Shown piece by piece: positions 45,952-55,252 of a stretch of DNA of 64,000 nucleotides. A program made the translations under genes and the position numbers. The stretch spans positions 62,001-126,000 of the forward strand of contig CAMBBS010000005.1 in NCBI GenBank assembly GCA_945863875.1, read 5' to 3'. Positions within the stretch are counted from its first letter, which is position 1, and each line of letters opens with the position of its first letter. This DNA is from Desulfopila aestuarii DSM 18488 (GTDB lineage Bacteria > Desulfobacterota > Desulfobulbia > Desulfobulbales > Desulfocapsaceae). A model generated the notes under the pieces. That model searched no databases. It had not been told where the DNA came from and was given only the letters and a program-made list of their open reading frames with translations.

Positions 45952-46359
45952 TTATGGCTGGTCGGGGATAATCTTCCAGCGTATGGAACGACTCCGCGGG
46001 CCGTCAAATTCACAGAAAAAGACTTTTTGCCAGGTGCCGAGCTGCAGTTTGCCGTGGTCGATATGGACGGTCAGCGAACTGCCGGTCAGCAGGGCCATGA
46101 GGTGAGACGGGGAATTGCCTTCCGCATGCTGATAGTTCAGGTTGCCGGGCACGATATGGCGCAATCCTGTGATGATATCTCGACAAACATCCGGGTCTGC
46201 GCCCTCATTGATGGTGAGACCGGCGGTGGTGTGCGGATTGAAAAGAGAGAGGATACCGGACGATATCGGCTGTCTGCTGAGCAGCTTGTCGAGCTCTGCG
46301 GTGATGTTGACAAGCTCCATCTGCGCAGTGGTGGTGATTGGTAAGGTGCCGCCGGCCAT
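45952..46359 (-). CDS. YjbQ/UPF0047 family protein
   Basis: This 135-residue protein matches the YjbQ family: SLFNPHTTAGLTINEGADPDVCRDI, then NYQHAEGNSPSHLMALLTGSSLTVHI, then LGTWQKVFFCEFDGPRSR. The His and Glu residues are the conserved metal- and ligand-binding set. Members have been linked to weak thiamine phosphate synthase activity, and the physiological role is unclear. The start MAGGTLPITTTAQMEL fits the family length. Confidence 0.9.
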   Translation of the reverse strand: MAGGTLPITTTAQMELVNITAELDKLLSRQPISSGILSLFNPHTTAGLTINEGADPDVCRDIITGLRHIVPGNLNYQHAEGNSPSHLMALLTGSSLTVHIDHGKLQLGTWQKVFFCEFDGPRSRSIRWKIIPDQP

Positions 46360-46501
46360 AGTTTATCCTGTAATAGTATCCCTTGCCAAGGGAGAACGGT
46401 TTCCTGTGTTATCATCAAGGTATCATTATAGGTTCTTTTTCCCTGCCGGTCAATCTTTGCCGGGAAACATCTTTCCCAAGACAATCGCTCGACCGGCGGG
46501 C

Positions 46502-46529
46502 TTGACATCGGTTCTTTTGCGAATATTGT
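46502..46529 (+). promoter_or_regulatory. Putative sigma-70 promoter of the GT5 gene
   Basis: TTGACA (46502-46507), a 16-base spacer, then TATTGT (46524-46529). The start of the glycogen-synthase-like gene follows at 46555. The match is strong in the -35 box, with a sub-optimal spacer. Confidence 0.5.
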
Positions 46530-46554
46530 AGATAAATTGTATGTGGTGTAAGTG

Positions 46555-48231
46555 ATGGTTCGTCAGGTGCAGAAACGAAGAAAAATAACAGAACATGAGA
46601 CAAACGTGGCCAGACAAGACGAGCAGATAAAAAATATCTGGATGCTCAGCAGGGAGTACGGAAATATTGCAGGTGCCGGCGGCGTCAAGGATGTCGCCTG
46701 CCAGTTAGCCGAAGCCCTCGCCCGTTGGACGGGCCGTTCGGTTCATGTGGTGCTGCCCCTGTATGGCTTTCTCGACGTTCAGGCCCTCGGGTTTCACCCG
46801 CTGGAGGACTTTTTGTGTCGGGACAGAATGCTCCAGCTGCAGATCGACATGCATCGTCCTGATAGTTTCGTCGACGAGAATGTCTCCTATTTTTATCAAA
46901 AAATAAACAGGGTGCACGTCTATCTTGTCGCTGCCGAGCGGTTTCATGACAAGTCCGATGTCTATACCTATACGGAAAAGGATCAGAGCCGGCTGCCCTG
47001 GCAGAAGAAAGCGGTGGGCCATCATGACTATTTCGCCATGAATATCCTGCACCAGAAGGCGGCGCTCGAACTGATAATCAGCCTCGGGGAGAAACCCGAT
47101 GTCATTCATTGCCACGATGGACACACGGCAATACTGCCGGCACTGATCCGGGAAAATCCCGGATACCGCAGTTATTTCCGCGGCACGGGCTGCCTGGTGA
47201 CCATACATAATGCCGGCTACGGCTACCATCAGGAAATTGCCGATATCCCCTATGCCCGGTCGATTACCGGGTTGTCAAGCCAGCTGCTTGACGCCAATCA
47301 ACTCGATCGTAAATTCGATCCTTTGCTGGTTGCCGGCCACTATGCGGTTCTCAATACAGTCAGTGAAAACTACGCTAAAGAACTGCAGGAAACGGAGAGT
47401 GATGCGCTGACCGGCTGGCTGGGCCATGAGTTGCAAAAAAGAAACATCACCCTGGAGGGGGTGACCAACGGCATTGAACCGGCGTTTTTCTCCTCCTCGT
47501 TACTGGCCGGTGGCGATCCCGCTCTGCTGTTTGATCCGGGGAACAGTGCCGATGATCTCTCGGGTAAGGCGCGCTGTAAGACAGCTCTGCTGGCGGAGAT
47601 CGCCGAAGGTGGTCCATTGGCAGGGGTGCAGCGCTTCGGCACCCTGCGCAACCGCGTGGAGGATCCACTCTTTACCTTTATCGGACGTCTCAGTGAGCAG
47701 AAGGGCATTGACACGCTGATGGAGGTGGTGGCGGTCCTGCTGGAAAAAGAAAGGCACATCCAGATGCTTATTCTCGGCAATGGCAATGCAGCCTTCGAGT
47801 CACGGTTGATTGCTCTGTGTGCGGATAAGCGGTTGCGCGGCAGGATGTGCTTTTTGCAGGGGTTCAACCCGGAACTGGCAAACAGGATCTATGCCGCCGG
47901 GGATTTTTTTATCGTGCCGTCAAAATACGAGCCCTGCGGCCTGACGGATTTTATTGCGCAACTTTTCGGCAATATTCCGGTGGTGCACCATGTCGGCGGG
48001 TTGGTGAAGATAAGAGATGGCATCACCGGCATCGCCTATCAGGGGGACACTCCTGAAGAGCTGCTCCTCGCCCTGCAAAGGGCCCTGGCGCTCTTTGCCG
48101 ATGGGCCCGCCAGGCGCAGGATGCAGCAGCAGGCGGTTGAAGAGATCCGGCAACATTACACCTGGTCAAAGGTTATGCGAAAATACCTGCAATTGTACCG
48201 GGAAGCGAAAAAGACGCAGATCTGCCGGTAA
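46555..48231 (+). CDS. Divergent GT5 glycogen/starch synthase-like glycosyltransferase
   Basis: This 558-residue protein has a GT-B fold of the glycogen synthase type. The N-terminal GT5 domain includes NIAGAGGVKDVACQLAEALA, IHCHDGHTAILPALI and LVTIHNAGYGYHQ. The C-terminal domain has FIGRLSEQKGIDTL and PSKYEPCGLTDFIAQLFGN. Bacterial GlgA normally starts with a KTGGL motif whose Lys contacts ADP-glucose. Here the corresponding part reads GAGGV, and EPCGLTQ becomes EPCGLTD. Substrate or activity may therefore differ from GlgA. GTG at 46552 and ATG at 46555 are alternative starts. gapA and a PPDK-like gene follow. Confidence 0.82.
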   Translation: MVRQVQKRRKITEHETNVARQDEQIKNIWMLSREYGNIAGAGGVKDVACQLAEALARWTGRSVHVVLPLYGFLDVQALGFHPLEDFLCRDRMLQLQIDMHRPDSFVDENVSYFYQKINRVHVYLVAAERFHDKSDVYTYTEKDQSRLPWQKKAVGHHDYFAMNILHQKAALELIISLGEKPDVIHCHDGHTAILPALIRENPGYRSYFRGTGCLVTIHNAGYGYHQEIADIPYARSITGLSSQLLDANQLDRKFDPLLVAGHYAVLNTVSENYAKELQETESDALTGWLGHELQKRNITLEGVTNGIEPAFFSSSLLAGGDPALLFDPGNSADDLSGKARCKTALLAEIAEGGPLAGVQRFGTLRNRVEDPLFTFIGRLSEQKGIDTLMEVVAVLLEKERHIQMLILGNGNAAFESRLIALCADKRLRGRMCFLQGFNPELANRIYAAGDFFIVPSKYEPCGLTDFIAQLFGNIPVVHHVGGLVKIRDGITGIAYQGDTPEELLLALQRALALFADGPARRRMQQQAVEEIRQHYTWSKVMRKYLQLYREAKKTQICR

Positions 48232-48412
48232 ACGAGGCGGCCATCCTCGGACAAGTTTCTGGCCACCCCTTGGCAACGAGAAACGGCATACGCACAAGAG
48301 ATATAAACAGAAGAAATAAAAGAATCGGCCGGCTGCTGCAAGGTATTCCGGCCGGAGAAAATGGTCTCCTTCGCTTGGGCGGAGGGGCGGAACTGATAAC
48401 AGGAGATGAGCT

Positions 48413-49417
48413 ATGACGGTAAAGATTGGTATTAATGGTTTTGGGCGGATCGGCAGAAATATTTTCCGGGCGTTGAGTAAAGATAAAGCTTTTTCTGATG
48501 TTGAAGTTGTCGCCATTAATGATTTAACCGACAATGCAACCCTGGCCCATCTGTTGAAATATGATTCCGTTATGGGCATCTATGAAAAAGATGTCCTGAG
48601 CAACGACCAAGGTATCGTGGTCGATGGCCGCGAAATTGCTGTCTCCAGCCACCGCAGCCCGGCCGATATTCCCTGGGGGGCCCTCGGTGTCGAATACGTC
48701 GCGGAATGTACCGGAATTTTTCGCGATAGCGAATCCGCCCAGGGGCACCTCGATGGCGGTGCCGCCAAGGTCGTTATCTCCGCCCCGGCGAAAGGCAATG
48801 TGAAAACCTTTGTCATGGGCGTCAATGAGGATGAGTATGACGCGACAATCCACCATGTCGTCTCCAATGCCTCCTGCACCACCAACTGCCTGGCGCCGTT
48901 TGCCAAGGTCATTCTCGATAAATTTGGTATCAAGCGCGGTCTTATGACCACCATTCACGCCTATACCGGAGACCAGCGCCTGCTTGACTTTCCCCATTCC
49001 GATCCACGCCGGGCGAGGGCCGCAGCCCTGTCGATGATTCCCACCAAAACCGGGGCCGCCGCCGCCGTTTCCCTGGTTATCCCGGAGTTGAAGGGCAAAT
49101 TCGACGGTCTCGCCGTTCGGGTGCCGACCCCGACGGTTTCTCTGGTGGATGCGGTGATGGAAGTGGAAAAAGAAACGACCGTCGATGAGGTGAATCAGGC
49201 CCTGAAGGAGGCGGCCAACAGATATCTCGGCTATACCGATTTACCGCTTGTCTCCATCGATTTCCAGGGCGACCCCCGGTCTTCAGTCATTGACGCCCAG
49301 TCTACCAAGGTCATCGGCACGACGGTAAAGGTGATGAGCTGGTATGATAATGAGTGGGGCTATTCCAACAGGATGATTGACCTTATTCTGCACATGGAGG
49401 CCAACAAGGCAATCTGA
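48413..49417 (+). CDS. gapA: Glyceraldehyde-3-phosphate dehydrogenase
   Basis: This 334-residue type I GAPDH interconverts glyceraldehyde-3-phosphate and 1,3-bisphosphoglycerate. It begins KIGINGFGRIGRN and has VVAINDLTDN, the Asp after the second strand favouring NAD. The active site is SNASCTTNCLAPFAKV, and GAAAAVSLVIPELKGKFDGLAVRVPTP and WYDNEWGYSNRM follow. A GGAGATGAGCT ribosome-binding site precedes the ATG. pgk and a normal tpiA are not adjacent. A strong terminator follows. Confidence 0.98.
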   Translation: MTVKIGINGFGRIGRNIFRALSKDKAFSDVEVVAINDLTDNATLAHLLKYDSVMGIYEKDVLSNDQGIVVDGREIAVSSHRSPADIPWGALGVEYVAECTGIFRDSESAQGHLDGGAAKVVISAPAKGNVKTFVMGVNEDEYDATIHHVVSNASCTTNCLAPFAKVILDKFGIKRGLMTTIHAYTGDQRLLDFPHSDPRRARAAALSMIPTKTGAAAAVSLVIPELKGKFDGLAVRVPTPTVSLVDAVMEVEKETTVDEVNQALKEAANRYLGYTDLPLVSIDFQGDPRSSVIDAQSTKVIGTTVKVMSWYDNEWGYSNRMIDLILHMEANKAI

Positions 49418-49471
49418 CGCAGCGCTTTGCCGTTTCATGCCCGGGCAGATTCGGTGCTGGTCAACGTTTAC

Positions 49472-49520
49472 AAAAAAAAGCGTCTTTGGAGTTGTCTTCA
49501 AAGGCGCTTTTTTTTTTAAC
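49472..49520 (+). terminator. Rho-independent terminator of gapA
   Basis: AAAAAAAGCG-CTTTG-AG (49472-49492) pairs with CT-CAAAG-CGCTTTTTTT (about 49495-49515) with a few mismatches around a short loop. A run of about ten Ts follows. The stem begins about 55 bases after the gapA stop. Confidence 0.85.
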
Positions 49521-49682
49521 CCTTGCCATGGTGAGCAGGTATTCATTATAGTTCACGGTTGAGCGATTACTAAAAAAAATAGCGTCGTTAGCCGGATAAC
49601 CGACAGGCTCCTGGCCGGTAAGCGCAGAGGCAAAACCGATCGCCGGCAATAGCAGAAAGAGTGAAAAGAGACGGGAAAAGAG

Positions 49683-52600
49683 ATGGATATGGAAAAGAAA
49701 GAGAGCAGTGCCGTAATTGAGTCCGATGCGCTGAAGGCAAATTTGCTGGAGACCGCCGGACATGTTGACATCGAGCAGGAGCTCCTTGTTCTGCTTGAGG
49801 TCGTCGACCAATTCAAGGGGTTGCACGCAACACTGGAAAAATTACTCTATGAAGTCTGTCATCCTTTTCGAAACTGGAAAATCATCCTGCCGCAGTTGCG
49901 CAGTTTTGTCCTGAAAAACTTCAATCATTATAAAAGCCATGACAAGGGGCCGGAAGCCTTTCGGCTTTTTTCCCGCCTGTTCATGGAGGCGCTGAAAGAT
50001 ACCAAGCGGGATGGCGCACTCCTGTCCCAGGCCGTCGGGGCCATCATGGTCTGGCTCGATAAGCTGGTCCATGCCTTGAGCCGTGACGATCTGCAGCGGT
50101 TTGCTCCGGAGTTGCATGTGGTCTTTGAGCAGCTGCGGTCGCTTGACAAAAGGGATCGGGTTATCATGATCCAGATTGTCCACGGCCAGCATCCGTTAAA
50201 TAAAATTGTCAGACGACTGCTGGAGATAACCGGCGAGGAGGAGAGATATTTTGATTTTCTCCCTGCGGCCAGGCTGCTGCAGACTATTCTGCGCCGCTGT
50301 TATGATTACTGGCTGCAGGAGGATGACCCCCTCACCTGGTTTCTCGATCGCTGCGCCATTCCCGTGACCGATTTCCATTCTTCCCAGCTGTTCCACACCA
50401 TCTCCCACGAAGTGATGCAGGAACACCTCGCCCTGCTCCAGGCACTGCCCCTGGAACAAGAGCCCATGGGGAGCGTGCAGAGAATGCTCGAATTGCCGGA
50501 CCATATCGATATTGTCAAATATTATCGGGACATGCCGAATAAACTCGTGGAGGCGGAAGAAGTCTTCCTGCGGCTGGAGCAGAAAGGCAGGGCCTTTCTG
50601 CATTATTTTAACGAGAACAGGAAACTGCTTTTTCTCTTTAAGATCATGGATACGAAGGGCCTGTACCTTATCCATGAAGAAACGCTGCGGGAGATTAACC
50701 GCAGCCTGGTGCAGCTGATCCGGGAGCAGAGTTTCGAGGAGATAGAAGAGTTCCTGCTGACTACGTTCGAGCTGCTCAAGGCCAACGTCCGCAAATATCC
50801 GCATACCTCGCTCCAGTGTATCCAGGTCCTTGGCGCCGAGGTCTTTGACCGTGGCAACAGCCGGATGGTCGAGGCGTTTCTCTGGGGGGTGGTGCGTTTT
50901 GGATTTCAGCACGCCAGTGTTGTCGGTGTCGACGAAAACTGGCAGCCCCTGGCCAACCCCGCCCATCTGGCCAATATCAGAGTGTGGCTGCATCTGATCA
51001 TGCGTGAACCCAAATGGTGTTCGACACTTTTTTCTGCCCTGATCATTCATCTGAAGCTTTCCGGGACCTGTATAAAAGATACCGATCTGTTCCAGCGGGA
51101 TATTACCCAGTTGCTCAACCATCCGATCGAGCCGATTTATAACCTGACCAAACAGTTCGCCAAACTGATGCCGGTTTTCTTTAATGAAATCGGCTCGGAA
51201 GGTGAGTTGCGCGACGTTTCCACCGAACTTGACGAAATCCATAAGCGAAAGGATGTCCTGATTCATTTTTTACGCAAGCAGGGGCATGTGGAAAGCTCGA
51301 ATCTCATCGTTGATTTCATCCAGGCAATCATTCTCTTCTGGAAAACGCGGGACAGGATGCTGCTCATTCCCTATATCCCCGAGGATGTCTACAGCCAGGT
51401 GCAGACGCAGGGCGAGTATATTGACGCCCAGTTCGTCCTCAGTCAGAGGTTCTGGCAGGAGATGGGTATAGATCGGGTCGAAGGTATCCTGTCGCAGAAC
51501 AATAACCGGATGACCGCCTTTCTCGACAGGCAGAAAGATCTGCCTGCCCATGAGGTGAGGCGATTTGCCCTGCTGATCCGGATGTATAAGCTCCTGCATA
51601 AAAAATATAATCTGGGGTTTCTGCAGTTGCATTCGGAAATCAGCCGCGCGGTCCATGATGGCTTCCCGGAGATGGAGCTCCTGCTCTCCGGTCTTGACCA
51701 TTCCGACACGGAGACCTGTCTTGAGGCCCTGCTGACCGCCCTGGAGGGACTGCAGGAGATAATCCTGTCGGAAGAAACCTTCGAGGCCCAGGAAGACATT
51801 TATTATAAACGGCATATCGCCGTCGATATCCCCTCCGTCTACGGCCGCTACAAAGAACGTAAATTTGATGCCCTCAGTCTCACCTTTCGTCTGGAGAATC
51901 TGGCCAACCTCTATCTGGAGAAGCTGCCGGAAACGGTCAATCTTTCCATTATCACCCAGGCCACCTTTTATAATATCGTCCGCTGTATCAAGCTTTTTCT
52001 GCGGGCGCTGGTCATCGACGGCATCACCTCCCGCCGGCTGTTTACCTATCTGGCGCTGCTCGAAAATTCGCTGAAGGTGAGGCGTTTTTCCTACACGCAG
52101 TATCTGGATATTTTCCGAGGCATGTCCGAGGGCGTCAAGGATATAATTTATGCCTTCTATACGAACATTCATCAGAATAATCTGTCGATTATCATCCCGC
52201 AGATCGGCCGGGAAAACATCCTTGATAAGTTCAGCAATCTCTACGATGAAGCGGAAACAGGCACCACGGTGCAGCGGTTGTCCGAGGTTTTTTTGCGCGA
52301 ACTCATCTCTTCCACCTTCGGGCTGCAGCATCTGGACAATTTTATTCTGCGTATCCTGCAGACCCTGGAAAACCAGAAAGATCTGCTCGATCAGGAAAAA
52401 CTCGATCTGTTGATGACCTATAACCCGGAACGGGCGCTGTCTCTTCTGCATAGACCCAATCCGTTTACCAACAATCTTATCCACCTGGGCAATAAAGGAT
52501 ATAACCTGGCCACGCTGACCGGAGACGGCAAAAGGGTCCCCCCGGCCTTTGTCATCACCACCGAAATATTTCGCTGCCGGGATATAGTTTTTGGCTATAC

Positions 52601-53966
52601 GAAAACCCGGGAAGAATTTATGCAGAAGGTACGCCACGCCCTCACCGAGATCGAGCTGTTGACCGGCAAGACCTTTGGTTCGCCGGAATCCCCCTTGCTG
52701 TTGTCGGTACGAAGCGGCGGAGCTATTTCCATGCCGGGGATGATGGCCACGGTGCATAATGTTGGTTTTAACGAAGAAATGATCAACGAGTTTATTGCCA
52801 ACAACGGCAATGCCTATCTTGCCTGGGACAATTATCGACGGTTTTTGCAGTCATGGGCGATGATTTCCGGCATCGGCAGGGAAGATTTTCAGACGCTGAT
52901 GAACAATGCCAAGGCGAAATATAATGTCACCCTGAAGCGGCATTTTTCATCGGAACAGATGAAGGAGCTGGCCCTTTCCTACCAGCGTCTGATCAGGCAA
53001 CGGGGACATGGTATTCCCGACGATCCCTGGCTGCAGTTGATGAATGCCATCCAGCTGGTCCTCGATTCCTGGGAAACCCAGAAGGCGGTGGAGTATCGGA
53101 AAATCATGGATGTGTCGGATTCCTGGGGGACAGCGGTGATTGTTCAGGCGATGGTGTTTGGCAACAAGAGTGTCAACGCCGGGGCCGGCGTCGTCTTTAC
53201 CGCGCATCCCTACCGCAAGGTGCAGCGGGTGGCGCTCTGGGGAGATTACGCCTACGGCGATCAGGGGGAAGATATCGTTTCCGGTCTGGTATCCAGCTGT
53301 GCCGTTTCCGTTGAACAGGCCAAGCTTGATGGTCGACCGGTGGACGAGACGATGGAGGTGCGTTTTCCAAAAATCTATTCGAAATTATTGGAGATATCCC
53401 GGGAGCTTGTTTATGACAAGCGCTGGAATCCCCAGGAAATCGAGTTTACCTTCGAGGGACCGGAACCCGATGAGCTCTACCTCCTGCAGACGCGGGATAT
53501 GATTACCATCAAGAAAAAAGAGCATCTTAATGTCTTTGTCGAAAGTGCGGAGCTGGCAACCGCCCACCTTGGGAAAGGTGTTGGTGTCTCGGGATCGGCG
53601 CTGTCCGGCAGGGCGGTGTTCACGGAAGAAAACATTCGTCAACTGAGAAAATCCGACCCCGGTACCCCGCTCATTCTCATCAGACAGGACACCGTGCCGG
53701 AGGATATCAAGGTGGTCAGCGAGGCCGACGGCCTTCTCACCTCTCGCGGCGGACAGACCTCCCACGCCTCGGTTGTCGCCGTCCGGCTTGAGAAGACCTG
53801 TGTCGTCGGATGCAGCACTTTGAAGGTGTATGAAGCGGAGCAGTATTGTGTCATTGCCGGCGTACGTATCGGTTTTGGCGATCCGGTGTCGATCGATGGG
53901 CGAAACGGCCAGGTCTTGAACGGCACGCATCCCATTGTTGAAGAATATCACATTCTGCCGATATAG
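49683..53966 (+). CDS. PPDK-like dikinase with large unassigned N-terminus and no PEP-barrel
   Basis: The last part of this 1427-residue protein resembles pyruvate phosphate dikinase. An ATP-grasp domain runs from about 920 to 1290 (GNKGYNLATLT, SVRSGGAISMPGMMATVHNVGF, GAGVVFTAHP, GDQGEDIVSGLVS, QEIEFTFEGP). The phosphohistidine domain follows, with His1361 in SRGGQTSHASVV. The C-terminal PEP/pyruvate barrel is missing. Residues 1-919 are mainly helical and match nothing I recognise. The His could be phosphorylated from ATP, but the acceptor is unknown. The genes before it are gapA and a GT5 enzyme. The ATG at 49683 follows AAGAGATGG. Confidence 0.75.
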   Translation: MDMEKKESSAVIESDALKANLLETAGHVDIEQELLVLLEVVDQFKGLHATLEKLLYEVCHPFRNWKIILPQLRSFVLKNFNHYKSHDKGPEAFRLFSRLFMEALKDTKRDGALLSQAVGAIMVWLDKLVHALSRDDLQRFAPELHVVFEQLRSLDKRDRVIMIQIVHGQHPLNKIVRRLLEITGEEERYFDFLPAARLLQTILRRCYDYWLQEDDPLTWFLDRCAIPVTDFHSSQLFHTISHEVMQEHLALLQALPLEQEPMGSVQRMLELPDHIDIVKYYRDMPNKLVEAEEVFLRLEQKGRAFLHYFNENRKLLFLFKIMDTKGLYLIHEETLREINRSLVQLIREQSFEEIEEFLLTTFELLKANVRKYPHTSLQCIQVLGAEVFDRGNSRMVEAFLWGVVRFGFQHASVVGVDENWQPLANPAHLANIRVWLHLIMREPKWCSTLFSALIIHLKLSGTCIKDTDLFQRDITQLLNHPIEPIYNLTKQFAKLMPVFFNEIGSEGELRDVSTELDEIHKRKDVLIHFLRKQGHVESSNLIVDFIQAIILFWKTRDRMLLIPYIPEDVYSQVQTQGEYIDAQFVLSQRFWQEMGIDRVEGILSQNNNRMTAFLDRQKDLPAHEVRRFALLIRMYKLLHKKYNLGFLQLHSEISRAVHDGFPEMELLLSGLDHSDTETCLEALLTALEGLQEIILSEETFEAQEDIYYKRHIAVDIPSVYGRYKERKFDALSLTFRLENLANLYLEKLPETVNLSIITQATFYNIVRCIKLFLRALVIDGITSRRLFTYLALLENSLKVRRFSYTQYLDIFRGMSEGVKDIIYAFYTNIHQNNLSIIIPQIGRENILDKFSNLYDEAETGTTVQRLSEVFLRELISSTFGLQHLDNFILRILQTLENQKDLLDQEKLDLLMTYNPERALSLLHRPNPFTNNLIHLGNKGYNLATLTGDGKRVPPAFVITTEIFRCRDIVFGYTKTREEFMQKVRHALTEIELLTGKTFGSPESPLLLSVRSGGAISMPGMMATVHNVGFNEEMINEFIANNGNAYLAWDNYRRFLQSWAMISGIGREDFQTLMNNAKAKYNVTLKRHFSSEQMKELALSYQRLIRQRGHGIPDDPWLQLMNAIQLVLDSWETQKAVEYRKIMDVSDSWGTAVIVQAMVFGNKSVNAGAGVVFTAHPYRKVQRVALWGDYAYGDQGEDIVSGLVSSCAVSVEQAKLDGRPVDETMEVRFPKIYSKLLEISRELVYDKRWNPQEIEFTFEGPEPDELYLLQTRDMITIKKKEHLNVFVESAELATAHLGKGVGVSGSALSGRAVFTEENIRQLRKSDPGTPLILIRQDTVPEDIKVVSEADGLLTSRGGQTSHASVVAVRLEKTCVVGCSTLKVYEAEQYCVIAGVRIGFGDPVSIDGRNGQVLNGTHPIVEEYHILPI

Positions 53967-53969
53967 CCG

Positions 53970-54001
53970 GTCTCCGCCGCTGCTGGAGGTCGTTTTTTTT
54001 G
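53970..54001 (+). terminator. Rho-independent terminator of the PPDK-like gene
   Basis: GGTCTCC (53970-53976) pairs with GGAGGTC (53986-53992) with two G-U pairs around a nine-base loop. A run of eight Ts follows. It begins 3 bases after the stop codon. Confidence 0.7.
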
Positions 54002-54183
54002 ATGCGTTTCTGCCTCTGGAAAGTACAATGGGTAAAGCAGCTGAGGAGATATAGCATGAGAGGAGACGCGGTAAGACATCGATGATGTTGGCAAAGCCAA
54101 ACACCAAAGGTTGGTGAGAGGGTCAAGAAACACCACACGGTACCTTGAGAGGAACAGGTTCCATGAAACCAAAGGGGGGATAT

Positions 54184-54417
54184 ATGTCGGAAAAAAAATA
54201 TAAAAAAGGGCCAAAACTGTTTTCTCTGGCGAGGAAAAGAGCACTTGTGCTTGATATTCCACAGGAGAAAGGAGTGAAGCTGGCGCAACTTATTTGCAGA
54301 ATTCAGGAAAAAGAAGGCAACACGCCCTGTTTTCGTAAAAGAGAGCTTTGCCAAGAGACAGCCTGCTGCTGGCAGGCTTCCTGTGGGGCGATAATGGAAG
54401 ACAAGGTCAGCGAGTAA
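54184..54417 (+). CDS. Small SAP-like, Cys-rich protein
   Basis: This 77-residue protein has a basic N-terminus (MSEKKYKKGPKLFSLARKR), a helical segment (GVKLAQLICRIQEKEGN), and a Cys-rich end (PCFRKRELCQETACCWQASC). The pattern LICRIQ..EGN.PCF...C....CCW...C looks like a family of short proteins with a SAP/Rho-N-type helix pair seen in Deltaproteobacteria. SAP domains bind DNA or RNA. GGGGGGATAT precedes the ATG at 54184. The frame could start earlier at 54145. The family call is from memory of the motif and unproven here. Confidence 0.6.
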   Translation: MSEKKYKKGPKLFSLARKRALVLDIPQEKGVKLAQLICRIQEKEGNTPCFRKRELCQETACCWQASCGAIMEDKVSE

Positions 54418-54432
54418 AGCGGAGGTCAGCAG

Positions 54433-54645
54433 TTACCGGCGATTTTCCGGAACGCCAAGCTTTTTTAAAAGGAACTCGAGGGGACAGAATTTTGAAAATC
54501 CGAACTGAAACAGGTTGAGGCCGACAAAAGCGGTAAAAAAGAGCCAGTAGCTGCTGTGAAAAAACGGGCTTGCCTCAACCCCTAGGGAGAGGCTGAGAAG
54601 AATAAAAAACCCGGCTAGAGCGTGTATCCAGTCTGCAATGATCAT
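54433..54645 (-). CDS. DUF2892 (YgaP-like) inner membrane protein
   Basis: This 70-residue protein has two hydrophobic segments (ALAGFFILLSLSLGVE and WLFFTAFVGLNLFQFGF). It ends with SKFCPLEFLLKKLGV, the hallmark of the DUF2892 family found as the tail of rhodanese YgaP. It is next to an ArsR-family regulator in the same direction, so it could belong to a small redox- or sulfur-stress unit. Confidence 0.82.
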   Translation of the reverse strand: MIIADWIHALAGFFILLSLSLGVEASPFFHSSYWLFFTAFVGLNLFQFGFSKFCPLEFLLKKLGVPENRR

Positions 54646-54697
54646 GGTGATGTGTCCTGTTGGTTGTCAGGAAGGAAAATGACAAAGACATCCTGTG

Positions 54698-54985
54698 CTA
54701 GAAATTCGGGCAAAAGAGTACCCGCATCTTCTGGATAAGTTCCAGGATCCGTTTGTCGGTAATTTTGTTGAAAATGAAATTGGCATCTTTGCGGTAATCG
54801 ATGATCCCCTGACCGCGCAGGATATTCAGATGCTGGGAAACGTTGGCATTGGTGGTCTTGACCTGCTCCCTGATCTCGCCGACGGAGAGTTCCTTGTCCT
54901 GGAGCAAGCAGAGAATTTTCAAGCGTATGGGGTGAGACATCGATTTGAGTAACTTTGACATGGCCTCTATCTGTTCGTCGTGCAT
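54698..54985 (-). CDS. ArsR-family transcriptional regulator
   Basis: This 95-residue winged-helix protein starts with EQIEAMSKLLKSMSHPIRLKILCLLQDKELSVGEIREQVKTTNANVSQHLNILRGQGII, the ArsR HTH pattern. A single Cys lies near the recognition half (ILCLL) and another at the C-terminus (LFCPNF), so metal or thiol sensing is possible. It is transcribed toward the DUF2892 gene and probably regulates it. Confidence 0.9.
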   Translation of the reverse strand: MHDEQIEAMSKLLKSMSHPIRLKILCLLQDKELSVGEIREQVKTTNANVSQHLNILRGQGIIDYRKDANFIFNKITDKRILELIQKMRVLFCPNF

Positions 54986-55252
54986 CTTGTCTCCCTATGG
55001 AAGTATTTCGTTTTTTAATTTAATAGTTGCGCCGAATTTGTAAAGGTATTTTCCTGTCCGGCGCCTTTTTTAATTATAATCAAGGTAACTGTCCGAGAAA
55101 GAACCTCCCGGGACGCTACAACAATACCGCCCAAGACTGTGGTCGTGCAATATATTTTTTGCGCCGATGGAAGGATACACTTGAATCTCCCAGGAGAAAC
55201 GGGTTTATTGGAACAGATTGAAACAACATGTGGTTTTAATAGGGAGAAAATT

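Noticed and set aside
51270-52757. 495-codon antisense open frame within the PPDK-like gene
   Set aside because: The sense frame shows protein family motifs; the antisense frame is a codon-bias shadow, as are the long antisense frames over metG (2504-3529) and ricT (925-1617).
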